DNA of 64,000 nucleotides from Oscillibacter hominis (GTDB taxonomy: Bacteria; Bacillota; Clostridia; Oscillospirales; Oscillospiraceae), in NCBI RefSeq assembly GCF_014334055.1, contig NZ_CP060490.1:1364001-1428000 (forward strand), read 5' to 3'. The notes beneath the pieces are model-generated. The model did no database searches. It had not been told where the DNA came from and saw only the letters and a list, made by a program, of their open reading frames with translations. Both the position numbers and the translations under genes were made by a program. Within the stretch, counting starts at the first letter, position 1; every line of letters starts with the position of its first letter. Shown here one piece after another: positions 7,621 to 16,750 of this stretch.

Positions 7621-7648
7621 CCGTCCGGTTATGCCGGGCGGTTTTTTT
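7621..7648 (+). terminator. Intrinsic terminator after the micro-protein gene
   Basis: Stem CCGTCCGG/CCGGGCGG (one G-T pair), five-base loop, then seven T residues (7642-7648). Confidence 0.85.
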
Positions 7649-7969
7649 GCCATTCTCGACCGTCCTCCAACATCACCTTACGCGGGCTTTGTAATAGTAA
7701 ATGCAGTACCTCCACCGCACCATAGGAACGGCGTGCCTTGTCAAATTACCGCTTCAGCCAATTGCTATCCTCCGTCATAATTATTCTGCTTTTCATGCTC
7801 AGCATAACAGCGGTCAATGGCCGATGGCCTCCTGATAGTCAATCAGCCTTGGCATCGCCCTTTCCACCGCCTAAACTGGCCCCTGACCGTTAAGCTCATA
7901 AGTCCCTCCTCCGCTTCTGTCCGGCCACAATTCATATTTGCTGAACATCAGGCATACGATCGATTGGTG
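7649..7969 (-). pseudogene. Degraded sequence, probable phage gene remnants
   Basis: No intact gene is seen. On the minus strand, the phrase MPRLIDYQEAI (from about 7850) continues one frame over as AIDRCYAEHEKQNNYDGG, which looks like a single frameshifted phage accessory protein. Another frame further on reads GTPFLWCGG-like coding text. The region ends at the start of the TspO gene, for which I see no convincing promoter. Confidence 0.35.
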
Positions 7970-8434
7970 ATGATAGTGAATAAATATTTGTCTTATCTTG
8001 CGTTTCTCCTGATCTCCCTGGCCTCCGGTGGCATCGGCAGCCTTTTCACCATGGCAGGCCTTCAGGCCTACGAGCAGCTGAACCGGCCGCCCCTGACGCC
8101 GCCTTCCATCCTGTTCCCCATTGTCTGGACCATTTTGTTCCTCCTGATGGGCGTCGGTGCGGCAAGGGTGTGGAAACGGCCGGGCAGGGATCGCGCGATC
8201 CTGGTTTACGGCGTCCAGCTTCTCTTCAATGTGCTTTGGTCCGCCTGGTTCTTTCTCCTGCAATGGAGGCTGTTTGCCTTTTTCTGGCTCCTTGCCCTGA
8301 TTCTCCTGGTCGCTCTGATGATCCGGTCTTTTATTAGAATCGACGTGCTTGCTGGTGCTATCCAAATCCCTTATCTGCTCTGGTGCGCCTTTGCCGCCTA
8401 CCTCAATTTCGGGTTCTGGTTCCTGAACCGCTGA
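7970..8434 (+). CDS. TspO/MBR family membrane protein
   Basis: A 154-residue protein with five predicted membrane helices, matching the TspO/mitochondrial benzodiazepine receptor fold. Family signatures are visible: the first helix ends in GGIGSLF, followed by LNRPPLTPP and FPIVWTILFLLMG, the Trp-rich QLLFNVLWSAWFF, and a C-terminal YLLWCAFAAYLNFGFWFLN. TspO proteins bind tetrapyrroles and modulate stress responses. The frame is open further upstream, but the family begins at this ATG; the preceding 51 codons are degraded phage sequence. The ribosome site is weak. It stands alone, flanked by a terminator. Confidence 0.92.
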   Translation: MIVNKYLSYLAFLLISLASGGIGSLFTMAGLQAYEQLNRPPLTPPSILFPIVWTILFLLMGVGAARVWKRPGRDRAILVYGVQLLFNVLWSAWFFLLQWRLFAFFWLLALILLVALMIRSFIRIDVLAGAIQIPYLLWCAFAAYLNFGFWFLNR

Positions 8435-8450
8435 ATTTGAGCGATGTATG

Positions 8451-8480
8451 CCGCCCCAAAAACAGGGCGGTTTCCTTTTG
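8451..8480 (+). terminator. Terminator of the TspO gene
   Basis: Stem CCGCCC/GGGCGG with an eight-base loop, followed by TTTCCTTTT. Confidence 0.7.
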
Positions 8481-8602
8481 ACAGAGATATTCATGTTATT
8501 AACAAGGCGAACGCTCCAATGCATGTGGCTGTGAATACAGCCCGACTCATATCATCTGTACACTCGTGGAATGCGCTATTTAGGAAAATCATTATAAAAT
8601 AA

Positions 8603-8645
8603 GCCACTTGAGCCCGCCCAAGTAAATGGGGCGGGCTCAAGTGGC
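8603..8645 (-). terminator. Terminator of the ADH-DUF255 operon
   Basis: Perfect 17-bp inverted repeat (8603-8619 with 8629-8645) and a nine-base loop. On the minus strand it is followed by TTATTTTAT. It begins three bases after the DUF255 stop. Confidence 0.85.
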
Positions 8646-8647
8646 AT

Positions 8648-10639
8648 TTACAAAGGTAGCTTTACAAAATCATCGACCGGTGCACGGCAGGTGCCGTTTT
8701 CACAAAGATAATAAAGTACGGCTTGCACCGGCAGGGGATAGTTCAGGGTAAAGGGGGCGATTTCGGCAAGAAGTGATCCGTTTTCTTCCGATTTGAAGAT
8801 TACGCTGATATCGTCCGCCGGGTTATTTCGAAGGTATTCCTTTAATTCCTCAGGTGGGTTTTTCCCCGCGCAGACTAATTCCCGATGCGGATACAGAGAA
8901 TCCGCGACTGCAAGCATGGAAAACGTGTATCCGGCGGGATACTCGCGGACCTGACCGGAAATAAAGCGTAGCTGCCTGTCAGATCGTTCCTGCCACAGCA
9001 TATCTCCCGTCAAAGAGGCAATGCGCCCTAAAACCACAGCAGCAACAGAATTCCCCGAAGGGACTGCGCCATCGTACAGTTCCTTCGGGCGGGCGATGAG
9101 CCTTTCCGCGTCACGCGCGCCAAGAAAATACCCGCCGTTTGCTTCATCTTCAAACAGGTCTGTCATTTGTCCTGCGCGAAGTATCGCCTGTTTTAGATAA
9201 TTCACGTCTAAGGTTGTGCGGTATAGTTCTAAAAGTGCCAGCGCATAAACCGCGTAATCGTCCAGCTGCCCTGCGTGTGCGGCCTCGCCGTCCCGAAACC
9301 TGTGGAACGGCCGGTTGTGTTCGTCGGTCATACTTTCTTCAATAAAACGCTGCGCTGACATCGCCGCCGAGAAATAGCGATCGTCTTGAAGGATTGAACC
9401 CGCTTGGGCAAGCGCAATGATCGTCCATGCATTCCATGAAAGCAGAATCTTATCGTCCTTGTGAAGCGCAAATCGCTGTTTTCGGTATTCATATAGCATT
9501 TCAAACTCCGGAGCGCCCATCCGCCAGCCTTCCGCTTTCTGCCCAATCCGGTTTGGAATGCTTTTCCCTTCAAAGTTGCCTCTATCGGTAATTCCATACA
9601 GGCGGCAAAATTCCGCGCCCTTTTCCTGCCCCAAAACACTTTCGATTTCATTCGGTGTAAAGGTATAATATTTTCCCTCCTCACCGTCGCTGTCCGCGTC
9701 TTGCCCGCAATAAAAGCCACCCTCCGGATCTGTCAATTCACGCAGGATGTAGTCTCCCGTCCGCCGTGCAACTTCCGCATAGCATTCCTTCTTTGTGATC
9801 TGATATGCCTCCAGATAGGCGGGGATCAAAAGCGCATTGTCGTAGAGCATCTTCTCAAAATGCGGAATCAGCCATTTATCGTCGGTGGAATAACGGGAAA
9901 AACCGCCGCCGATATGATCGAAAATCCCTCCCCTTGCCATGGCATCAAGGGTTTTTTCCACCATTCGCAGGGCGTTCGGTTCGTTTTCACACCTATAATA
10001 TCGGAGTAAAAACAAAAGATTGTGGGGTGTCGGAAACTTCGGAGCACCTCCGAACCCGCCAAAGTCGGGATCAAAGTTTTTCCGGAGAAACTCATATGAC
10101 TCGCTCAGCATTGATTTCTCAGGATCAATAGAATCGCACTTTCTGTTCTTTAAGAGCTCCTCTGTGATCTGATTTCCAGCATCTATGAGTCTTTCGCGGT
10201 CGTGATCCCAAAGATATTTCGCCTGTTTTAAGACCTCGGTCAATCCCGGCTGCCCGCGCCGACCTTTTTTGGGGAAATAGGTTCCTGCGAAAAACGGCTT
10301 CTGCTCCGGCGTCATCAGAATTGTGAGCGGCCATCCACCGGATCCGGTCAGCGCCTGACAGACGTCCATATATACGGCGTCGATATCGGGGCGTTCTTCA
10401 CGGTCCACCTTGATGCAGATAAAATCTTTCAAGAGTTCTGCAATTTCTGTGTCTTCAAAGGATTCGTGCGCCATCACATGACACCAGTGGCAGGTGGAGT
10501 AGCCGATACTGAGGAAGACAGGCTTGTCTTCAAGCCCTGCGGCTTCAAACGCCTCTGCACTCCACGGATACCAGTCCACGGGATTGTCCTTGTGCTGGAG
10601 CAAATACGGAGATTTTTCGTTTTGTAATCTGTTTGCCAT
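8648..10639 (-). CDS. DUF255 thioredoxin-like protein (YyaL/SSP411 family)
   Basis: A 663-residue protein. The N-terminal 165 residues are the DUF255 thioredoxin-like domain with [18 protein letters not shown] (Cys50 and Cys53 in a CHWC motif) and [15 protein letters not shown]. The rest is an alpha/alpha-barrel like N-acylglucosamine epimerases ([44 protein letters not shown]). Length is normal for the family. Its biochemical role is not established. The start overlaps the intergenic end of the alcohol dehydrogenase gene by close spacing (14 bases), so the two form an operon that ends in a strong terminator. Confidence 0.92.
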   Translation of the reverse strand: MANRLQNEKSPYLLQHKDNPVDWYPWSAEAFEAAGLEDKPVFLSIGYSTCHWCHVMAHESFEDTEIAELLKDFICIKVDREERPDIDAVYMDVCQALTGSGGWPLTILMTPEQKPFFAGTYFPKKGRRGQPGLTEVLKQAKYLWDHDRERLIDAGNQITEELLKNRKCDSIDPEKSMLSESYEFLRKNFDPDFGGFGGAPKFPTPHNLLFLLRYYRCENEPNALRMVEKTLDAMARGGIFDHIGGGFSRYSTDDKWLIPHFEKMLYDNALLIPAYLEAYQITKKECYAEVARRTGDYILRELTDPEGGFYCGQDADSDGEEGKYYTFTPNEIESVLGQEKGAEFCRLYGITDRGNFEGKSIPNRIGQKAEGWRMGAPEFEMLYEYRKQRFALHKDDKILLSWNAWTIIALAQAGSILQDDRYFSAAMSAQRFIEESMTDEHNRPFHRFRDGEAAHAGQLDDYAVYALALLELYRTTLDVNYLKQAILRAGQMTDLFEDEANGGYFLGARDAERLIARPKELYDGAVPSGNSVAAVVLGRIASLTGDMLWQERSDRQLRFISGQVREYPAGYTFSMLAVADSLYPHRELVCAGKNPPEELKEYLRNNPADDISVIFKSEENGSLLAEIAPFTLNYPLPVQAVLYYLCENGTCRAPVDDFVKLPL

Positions 10640-10653
10640 ATATTCCTCTTCTT

Positions 10654-11781
10654 TTATGGTTTTAAAACAACTTTGATACAGCCGTCCTCTTTATTGTCAA
10701 AAATTGAATAGGCATGAACGCCGTCTTCAAGTTTCAGTGTATGGGTAATAATATCGGTGGCATCGAATTTTCTTTCTTTGATGAGTTCCAGTATCGACTG
10801 CACATAATTTTGAGCCGGACACTGGCCCATTTTTAGCGTGACGTTGCGCGTCCAGAAGTTTCCCAGGGGAAATGTGTTGTACCGTCCTCCGTATACGCCA
10901 ACCATCGATACTGTTCCGCATTTGCGCACCGCCTCCGAGGCGATCTCAATAGCAGATTTTGACCCCGCCTGCAATTTCATTGCCGCTTCCACTTTCTCCA
11001 TGACAGACATTTTTCCGTCCATTCCCACGCAGTCGATCACCACATCCGCTCCGCCGTGGGTCAGTTCCTTGATCTCCAGCCCGGTATTATCATAGTCTTC
11101 GAAGTTCATGATTTCCGCACCGTAACTTGCCGCATGCTTCAGGCGGTAGGCCACGCTGTCCACGGCGATTACCCGCTTTGCCCCCAAAAAAAGGCACCAT
11201 TTGATGGCTAACAGGCCTACCGGCCCGCACCCGAGTACGACTACCGTATCGCCGGGTTTTACACCACTGATCTCCACGCCCCAACGGGAGGTGGGAAGAA
11301 TATCGGTCAGGAACAAGACCTGCTCATCGGTTAGTTCCTCCGGTACGACAACAGGGCCAACGTTCGCATACGGTACCCGCAAGTATTCCGCCTGTCCTCC
11401 GGCATATCCGCCGTATGCATCGGAATAACCAAACAGCCCGCCTGCTTCTCCGTTTGGGTTGGAGTTGTCGCATTGGCTGTATTGCCCATGATCACAGAAG
11501 TAGCAGTGTCCGCATGCTACCGGGAACGGCACAATCACACGGTCGCCCTTTTTCACCTTGGTGACCTCTTTGCCTGCTTCCTCTACGATTCCCATTGTTT
11601 CATGGCCCAGAATATATCCGGGCTTCAAAGCCATAACCCTGCCGTGAATCAAATGGAGATCTGAACCGCAGATCGCGGTTGAAGTCACCTTTACGATTAT
11701 ATCATCCTCATTTTGAATGATCGGATCCGCTACTTTTTCCATGCGGACATCCTTTACGCCTTCATATACAAGTGCTTTCAT
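10654..11781 (-). CDS. Zinc-dependent alcohol dehydrogenase (formaldehyde-dehydrogenase-like)
   Basis: A 375-residue MDR-superfamily dehydrogenase. The catalytic zinc ligands are visible ([12 protein letters not shown]ys, [11 protein letters not shown]is-Glu) and so is the structural zinc Cys cluster ([17 protein letters not shown]). The Rossmann NAD site is [16 protein letters not shown]. The phrase [14 protein letters not shown] together with PGYILGHE places it near the glutathione-independent formaldehyde dehydrogenase and threonine-dehydrogenase-like group; the substrate is unknown. I chose ATG at 11781 (MKALVYEG) because GAAAGGAAA lies just upstream; a longer frame from 11820 has no ribosome site. 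First gene of a two-gene operon with the DUF255 protein. Confidence 0.9.
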   Translation of the reverse strand: MKALVYEGVKDVRMEKVADPIIQNEDDIIVKVTSTAICGSDLHLIHGRVMALKPGYILGHETMGIVEEAGKEVTKVKKGDRVIVPFPVACGHCYFCDHGQYSQCDNSNPNGEAGGLFGYSDAYGGYAGGQAEYLRVPYANVGPVVVPEELTDEQVLFLTDILPTSRWGVEISGVKPGDTVVVLGCGPVGLLAIKWCLFLGAKRVIAVDSVAYRLKHAASYGAEIMNFEDYDNTGLEIKELTHGGADVVIDCVGMDGKMSVMEKVEAAMKLQAGSKSAIEIASEAVRKCGTVSMVGVYGGRYNTFPLGNFWTRNVTLKMGQCPAQNYVQSILELIKERKFDATDIITHTLKLEDGVHAYSIFDNKEDGCIKVVLKP

Positions 11782-12093
11782 TTTTTTCCTTTCAGCATTT
11801 CCCCCAGAAGATTCAACCACTTATTCCCTGGCGCAGGCCGCCTATGCTGTTTCGAAAATTTCCGCAAACCGCGCGTGAATACGCCTGTCCTGCGCCGCTG
11901 TATACAGTCCCAGCGGAATATATTCCAGGGGAAATCGCCCCGCTTTGTGATACCGCCATAAAATACCTTGCTTTTTATGTACGGTATAGTATAGCTGTCA
12001 GGCATAACCTTATTCGTCCCGTGCATTGCGCAATTTGCCTCCGCAGACTCCCGGATATGGTGCAGTATACCATGCATTGCGTTTCGCCTGCCT
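11782..12093. other. Intergenic region between divergent ADH and Ku loci
   Basis: About 310 bases with no supported gene. It must carry the ADH promoter on the minus strand (a TATACT at about 11990 is the best -10, without a good -35) and the Ku promoter on the plus strand, which I cannot identify with confidence. No repeats, tRNA or riboswitch are recognised. Confidence 0.4.
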
Positions 12094-12261
12094 GTGGGGG
12101 AACCCCTGGATCGCTGGACCTATCAAAAAATTCTGTATCGCCGTACCAAGGATAAGCCCGTACGGTCTCACCCTTTTTATCCGCAAATTACAAATGAATT
12201 GAAAAACGAGCGTATCCCCAAATATTCACCTGCCAGCCCGGCCAAACTAAAGCCGAGGTGA
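12094..12261 (+). CDS. Possible short basic protein upstream of Ku
   Basis: GTG at 12094 opens 55 codons ending at a TGA (12259-12261) that overlaps the Ku ribosome site. The product is basic and protein-like (RWTYQKILYRRTKDKPVRS, then NELKNERIPKYSPASP, C-terminus KPR). The frame is open even further back, to about 11997, so this may be the end of a decayed gene rather than a functional one. There is no ribosome site before the GTG. No family is recognised. Confidence 0.25.
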   Translation: MGEPLDRWTYQKILYRRTKDKPVRSHPFYPQITNELKNERIPKYSPASPAKLKPR

Positions 12262-12266
12262 TGGAA

Positions 12267-13064
12267 ATGGCCGTATCTGCAAAGACAGTAATTTCCTGGG
12301 GGCTGGTGGCGATCCCGGTCGCCATGTATACAGCCACCCAGAGCAACGACATCAGCTTCAACCAGCTCCACAAGGACGACCATCAGCGCATCCGGTACAA
12401 AAAGGTCTGTGCCCACTGCGGCGAAGAGGTCAAATCAGAGGATATCGTAAAGGGCTACCAGTACGACAAGGACCACTATGTGATTGTAACCGACGAGGAG
12501 ATCGAGCGCATCAAAACGGAAAAGGAAAAGTCCATCCAGATTCTCCACTTTGCCCAGCTCAACCAGATCAGCCCCATCTACTACGACAAGTGCTACCATG
12601 TGGTCCCCGAGGCGGGCGGGGATAAAGCATTCGAACTTTTGAGAGAGGCCCTGATGGAGGAGCAAAAGATCGCCATCGGGAAAACGGTCATGGGCAGTCA
12701 TGAAACCCTCATGGCCATCATCCCCCGGGAGGACGGGGTGTTGATCTCCACCATGCACTTTGAGGATGAACTCAAGGATATCCCAAAAGCCTACAATAAG
12801 CCGGAGGTATCCGACGCGGAGCTGAAAATGGCACGTCAGCTCATAGCCAGCATGGACACGCCTTTTGAGCCGGAGCAATACCACGACGAATACCAGGTGA
12901 AGCTCCGCCAGCTCATTGAGGACAAAATTGCCGGAAAAGAAGTCGTGGCCGCCAGCACAAAAGATCAGGGCAATGTGATCGACCTGATGGATGCGTTGAA
13001 GGCCAGCATTGAGAAAACCGGCGGCAAGCCGAAACGCACCGCCCGGAAAAAGCAGGGCGCATGA
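12267..13064 (+). CDS. ku: Non-homologous end joining protein Ku
   Basis: A 265-residue bacterial Ku. It forms a ring dimer on DNA ends and recruits the ligase. Family features: MAVSAKTVISWGLVAIPVAM at the start, ISFNQLHKDDHQRIRYKKVC, the CAHCGEEV Cys pair, and YYDKCYHVVPEAGGDKAFEL. The C-terminal tail is Lys/Arg-rich (GGKPKRTARKKQGA), the usual extension that contacts LigD and DNA. In-frame GTG 12258 and ATG 12261 exist, but the GAGGTG site at 12255-12260 is correctly spaced only for ATG 12267. The stop overlaps the ligase start by four bases. Confidence 0.95.
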   Translation: MAVSAKTVISWGLVAIPVAMYTATQSNDISFNQLHKDDHQRIRYKKVCAHCGEEVKSEDIVKGYQYDKDHYVIVTDEEIERIKTEKEKSIQILHFAQLNQISPIYYDKCYHVVPEAGGDKAFELLREALMEEQKIAIGKTVMGSHETLMAIIPREDGVLISTMHFEDELKDIPKAYNKPEVSDAELKMARQLIASMDTPFEPEQYHDEYQVKLRQLIEDKIAGKEVVAASTKDQGNVIDLMDALKASIEKTGGKPKRTARKKQGA

Positions 13065-14002
13065 GCCTTTTTGATAAGCGCCCCCTCCCCCCTATGCTCA
13101 TCGGCGCGGAGGGAGAGGCGTTCGACAGCCCGGATTATCTTTATGAACTGAAGCTGGATGGAATCCGGTGCCTTGCCTATCTGTCCCCGTCCGGCAGCGT
13201 GGAGCTGGTCAACAAGCGCAGTGTGATCGTGACCGGGATTTACCCGGAACTGCGCAGCATCGCCATGCAGATCAAGGGGCAGTGTGTATTGGATGGCGAG
13301 ATCACAGTTTTCTCCGATGGAAAGCCCGATTTCTCCGAAATCCAGCGTCGGTCCCTGATGTCGAACCCGTTCAAAATCCGTATCGCCGCCGATCAGCTGC
13401 CGGTCAACTACACGGCCTTCGATATTCTCCACTATAAGGGCGAGGATTTGATCAGCAGGCCTCTGGAGGAACGCAAGGACATCCTTTCCTCTGCGGTAAC
13501 GGACAGCCCGCGCCTGGCTGTGTCACGCATCATAGAGGAACATGGCACTGCCCTCTATGGCCTGACGGTTCAGCATGGCCTGGAGGGGATCGTGGCAAAG
13601 CGTAAGGGAAGCCTCTACTTCCCGGGCAAGCGGACCAAGGACTGGATCAAATGCAAAAACCTTCAGGACGATGACTTTGTGGTCTGCGGCTACATCCGCA
13701 AAGAGAAGGGAGTTGTCAGCCTGGTCCTGGGGCAGTATCAGGACGGCAGGATGATTTACCAGGGGCATGTAACCCTGGGTGTCTCCAGCAGCGACTTCCG
13801 CCGCATTGAGGCGCTTCCGGAGCGGAAACGCCCATCTTTTGATATTCCACCCGGAAATGAATACGCTGTGTGGGTCAGGCCAAAGCTGGTCTGTACGGTG
13901 GCCTATATGGAGCGCACGGCCAGCGGGTCTATGCGGCAGCCCGTATGCAAAGGGCTCAGGGACGACAAATCGCCGGAGGAATGTCAATTTATGCAAAAGT
14001 AG
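13061..14002 (+). CDS. ligD: ATP-dependent DNA ligase, LigD ligase-domain type
   Basis: A 313-residue stand-alone ligase overlapping ku by ATGA. Nucleotidyltransferase motifs are complete: motif I ELKLDGIR with adenylation Lys31, motif III VLDGEI, IIIa NYTAFDILHY, IV GLEGIVAKR, and V DWIKCK. An OB-fold follows (residues about 200-300). Neither the primase/polymerase nor the phosphoesterase domain of mycobacterial LigD is fused, and neither is seen nearby. With Ku this is a minimal two-gene NHEJ system, in Bacillota usually expressed for spore or stationary-phase break repair. Confidence 0.95.
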   Translation: MSLFDKRPLPPMLIGAEGEAFDSPDYLYELKLDGIRCLAYLSPSGSVELVNKRSVIVTGIYPELRSIAMQIKGQCVLDGEITVFSDGKPDFSEIQRRSLMSNPFKIRIAADQLPVNYTAFDILHYKGEDLISRPLEERKDILSSAVTDSPRLAVSRIIEEHGTALYGLTVQHGLEGIVAKRKGSLYFPGKRTKDWIKCKNLQDDDFVVCGYIRKEKGVVSLVLGQYQDGRMIYQGHVTLGVSSSDFRRIEALPERKRPSFDIPPGNEYAVWVRPKLVCTVAYMERTASGSMRQPVCKGLRDDKSPEECQFMQK

Positions 14003-14026
14003 CCTCCAGGGAGTTGTCCCTGGGGG
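14003..14026 (+). terminator. Hairpin after the Ku-ligase operon
   Basis: Stem CCTCCAGGGA/TCCCTGGGGG with a GTTG loop, followed by only TT. It is a weak terminator or an mRNA-end hairpin. Confidence 0.45.
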
Positions 14027-14217
14027 TTCATCCGTCACGCCTTGGTTCCCGTACACGCCTTGTCGCTGTAACTCGGTATGCGCTGTTGCTTTCCACCGGT
14101 CACAGTACTCTCTCCTCCTTGAGAAAATAGTTTGCTTTCCATATTCCTATTTCTCCTATACCGGTATATAATGAGGAAAAGCCGGAGTTCTGTTTGGGCC
14201 AAGCTGGGAGGTGCACT

Positions 14218-16617
14218 ATGTACAACGACAATCTGAAACAGCTACTGGATGCGTTAACGGAAACTTCTGTCTATGTGATCGAAACAGAAACCCAACAACT
14301 GCTGTATTTTAATCAGCGCTGTCGGGAAACCGGACGCGGGCGCGTCAAGCTTGGAGTGAGGTGTAGCGACATCTGGCCGGAAGTGTGCGCCAACTATTCT
14401 TTGGATAAAATGGACTCCGATCCCTCCAGCCACATCGTCTGTTACGACCCCCTGCAGAAAACTACTGTGGACGCCACAGTCAACCACATCCTCTGGGACG
14501 GGTATATTCCGGCCATAGTGGTCACCGCCACTCCCCACAAACTCAACTTTGAGGAGGAGCAGGGGGAGAAAAAAGTCAAAAAAATGTATGCCCAAAGCCT
14601 GGTGACGGTATTCAAAGAGTGTATTATTGCGAACCTGACAAAGGATTACTATGTCAATTGCCAAAAGGACTCACTGTGGACGGATATACCGGACCAAGGC
14701 AATTTTGGAGCAGAAAACCTCACCTATGCAAAAAAGACGATCCACCCGGACGACCTCTCCCAATTTCGGGCCAATTTTTCCAGGGAGGCCATGCTGCGCC
14801 TGTTTGGGGCCGGCCGCAGGCAGATCTCAAAGCGCCTCCGCCGGCTGACGGATGACGGCACCTATCATATGGTGGAGTTCACCGCCACGCAGTTAGAACA
14901 GTTCGAGGATCAGGACTGCTGGTGCGTTTTGATTTACAGGGACATCCAAGAGGAGTATCTCTTAGAACAAAAAATGAACTTGGACATCGCCCAACTGGCC
15001 ATTGCGGCCAAGGTATCCTATCAGATGCTGATCTCCATCAATCTGACCCAGAATACTTACCATATGCTGGAATACGACCGCCTCCACTTCTGCAAGGCGC
15101 CTGAATCCGGGTGCTTTGATGAATTGGTGCAATCGGGAATCTCCATCGCTGCCCCGGAGTTTCAAGAGAAATATGCCGAAACGTTTTCCAGGCAGTATCT
15201 GCTGGATGCGTTTGTCCAAGGGGGGCAGTCCGTCTCCATGGAGCTGCGGCAGCTTGGGGAAGACGATCAGTATCACTGGACTTCTCTACAGGTGGTGCGT
15301 GTTCCAAGCGAAGCCACCGATGACATTCTGGTCATGGCGATGTCCAAGTGCATCGACGAGGAGCACAGGCGGCAGGAGGCCGAGCTGAAGCGTGAGCGGC
15401 AGAGCAAGCAGCTGCTGGAGGAGGCCCTGCAAAAGGCGGAGCAGGCCAGCCAGGCGAAAAGCGATTTTCTCTCCCGCATGAGCCATGACATCCGCACCCC
15501 AATGAATGCCATCATGGGGATGACTGAGCTGGCGCAGCATCACATTCGGGACGAGGACAGGCTCCAGGAGTATTTGAAAAAGATTTCAGACTCCAGCGCC
15601 CATCTCTTGGGACTCATCAATGAGGTGCTGGATGTCAGCAAAATTGAGAGCGGCACGGTAGAGTTGGAAGAGGCGGAGTTTGATCTCCGGGATCTGGTGC
15701 AGGACGCCGTGACGATGGTACAGCTGGCCTTCCAGTCCAAGGAGCAGCACCTCACCGTCCAGATCGACGAAACGCTCCACAGCCAAGTATTGGGAGATAA
15801 ACAGCGGCTTTGCCAGGTGCTGGTCAATTTGTTGGACAACGCCTCCAAATACACATCCCCGCAGGGGGAGATTCGCTTCCAGTTGGAGGAGGTCAGGAAA
15901 AACTCCTTCCAGATGGGAACCTATCGGTTTATTGTGGAGGACAACGGCATCGGGATGACGCCGGAGTTCATGGAGCATATTTTTGAGCCCTTCAGCCGGG
16001 CCGACGATGCCCGAAAAACCGCTGGCACCGGCCTTGGGATGACCATTGTCCAAAACATTATCTCCCTGATGGGCGGCTCTATTGGGGTGGAGAGTGAGTA
16101 TGGCAGCGGCTCCCGGTTTACCGTCACCCTTCCGCTTGCTCAGGCGGCCGCAGCCGCCGCCCAAACTGCGCAGTCCTCTCAGGAGGGGGTCTCCCTTGCA
16201 GGCGTCCGTGTTTTGCTGGCAGAGGACAATGTGCTCAACCAGCAGATTGCCATAGAGATGCTGAAGCTGCTTGGCGTGGAGGTGGAATTGGCGGAAGACG
16301 GGCTCCAAGCGGTGGAGGCGGTGCTCCACCATCCTCCCTTTTACTATGATGTCATATTTATGGACATCCGCATGCCCAACCTGAACGGCTATGAAGCCAC
16401 CCGGCAGATCCGTGACAGCCATCTGGACGGTATCAATGAACTGCCCATCATCGCTTTGACCGCCGATGCGTTTGCAGAAGATGTGCGGAAGGCCCGGCGC
16501 TCGGGGCTGAACGGGCATCTGATGAAGCCTATCTCCATGGAGCAGCTGCGCAATACGCTGATCCAATGTATCCAGTGGAAGCGGCAAAACCATCCTGTCC
16601 CGCCGGCCGCAATTTAG
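14218..16617 (+). CDS. Cytoplasmic hybrid histidine kinase
   Basis: A 799-residue signalling protein with no membrane segment. Residues about 1-110 and 120-245 look like PAS-type sensor domains, with another sensor-like segment at 255-375. A coiled coil (380-415) leads into HisKA with [14 protein letters not shown] (phospho-acceptor His423). The ATPase domain has [15 protein letters not shown] and GTGLGM. A receiver domain occupies about 665-790, with [19 protein letters not shown] (Asp716) and the switch Lys in GHLMKPIS. Start ATG 14218 is set by GGGAGG six bases before. No cognate regulator or Hpt protein is adjacent, so its output is unknown. Confidence 0.93.
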   Translation: MYNDNLKQLLDALTETSVYVIETETQQLLYFNQRCRETGRGRVKLGVRCSDIWPEVCANYSLDKMDSDPSSHIVCYDPLQKTTVDATVNHILWDGYIPAIVVTATPHKLNFEEEQGEKKVKKMYAQSLVTVFKECIIANLTKDYYVNCQKDSLWTDIPDQGNFGAENLTYAKKTIHPDDLSQFRANFSREAMLRLFGAGRRQISKRLRRLTDDGTYHMVEFTATQLEQFEDQDCWCVLIYRDIQEEYLLEQKMNLDIAQLAIAAKVSYQMLISINLTQNTYHMLEYDRLHFCKAPESGCFDELVQSGISIAAPEFQEKYAETFSRQYLLDAFVQGGQSVSMELRQLGEDDQYHWTSLQVVRVPSEATDDILVMAMSKCIDEEHRRQEAELKRERQSKQLLEEALQKAEQASQAKSDFLSRMSHDIRTPMNAIMGMTELAQHHIRDEDRLQEYLKKISDSSAHLLGLINEVLDVSKIESGTVELEEAEFDLRDLVQDAVTMVQLAFQSKEQHLTVQIDETLHSQVLGDKQRLCQVLVNLLDNASKYTSPQGEIRFQLEEVRKNSFQMGTYRFIVEDNGIGMTPEFMEHIFEPFSRADDARKTAGTGLGMTIVQNIISLMGGSIGVESEYGSGSRFTVTLPLAQAAAAAAQTAQSSQEGVSLAGVRVLLAEDNVLNQQIAIEMLKLLGVEVELAEDGLQAVEAVLHHPPFYYDVIFMDIRMPNLNGYEATRQIRDSHLDGINELPIIALTADAFAEDVRKARRSGLNGHLMKPISMEQLRNTLIQCIQWKRQNHPVPPAAI

Positions 16618-16647
16618 GCCTTTCCTGCCCCGTCTTTGCCGGGGCCC

Positions 16648-16680
16648 AAAAAGCCGTTGACGCCTGTCAGCGGCTTTTTT
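16648..16680 (+). terminator. Terminator of the hybrid kinase gene
   Basis: Stem of about 14 bp (AAAAAGCCGTTGAC with its near-complement, one G-T pair), GCCT loop, then TTTTTT. Confidence 0.85.
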
Positions 16681-16750
16681 CAGTTGGCCTGCGCTTCCCT
16701 TTTCCGATAAAGCCTGCTATACTGAAGCAAATGCCGAAAGGAGTCTGCTT

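Noticed and set aside
7522..7725. Alternative frame from ATG 7522 with a hydrophobic, signal-like start
   Set aside because: Only two bases separate it from the ribosome site, and the frame runs through the terminator hairpin.
15586..16593. 335-codon minus-strand frame across the histidine kinase
   Set aside because: Shadow of the HisKA/ATPase/receiver coding region; no initiation signal.
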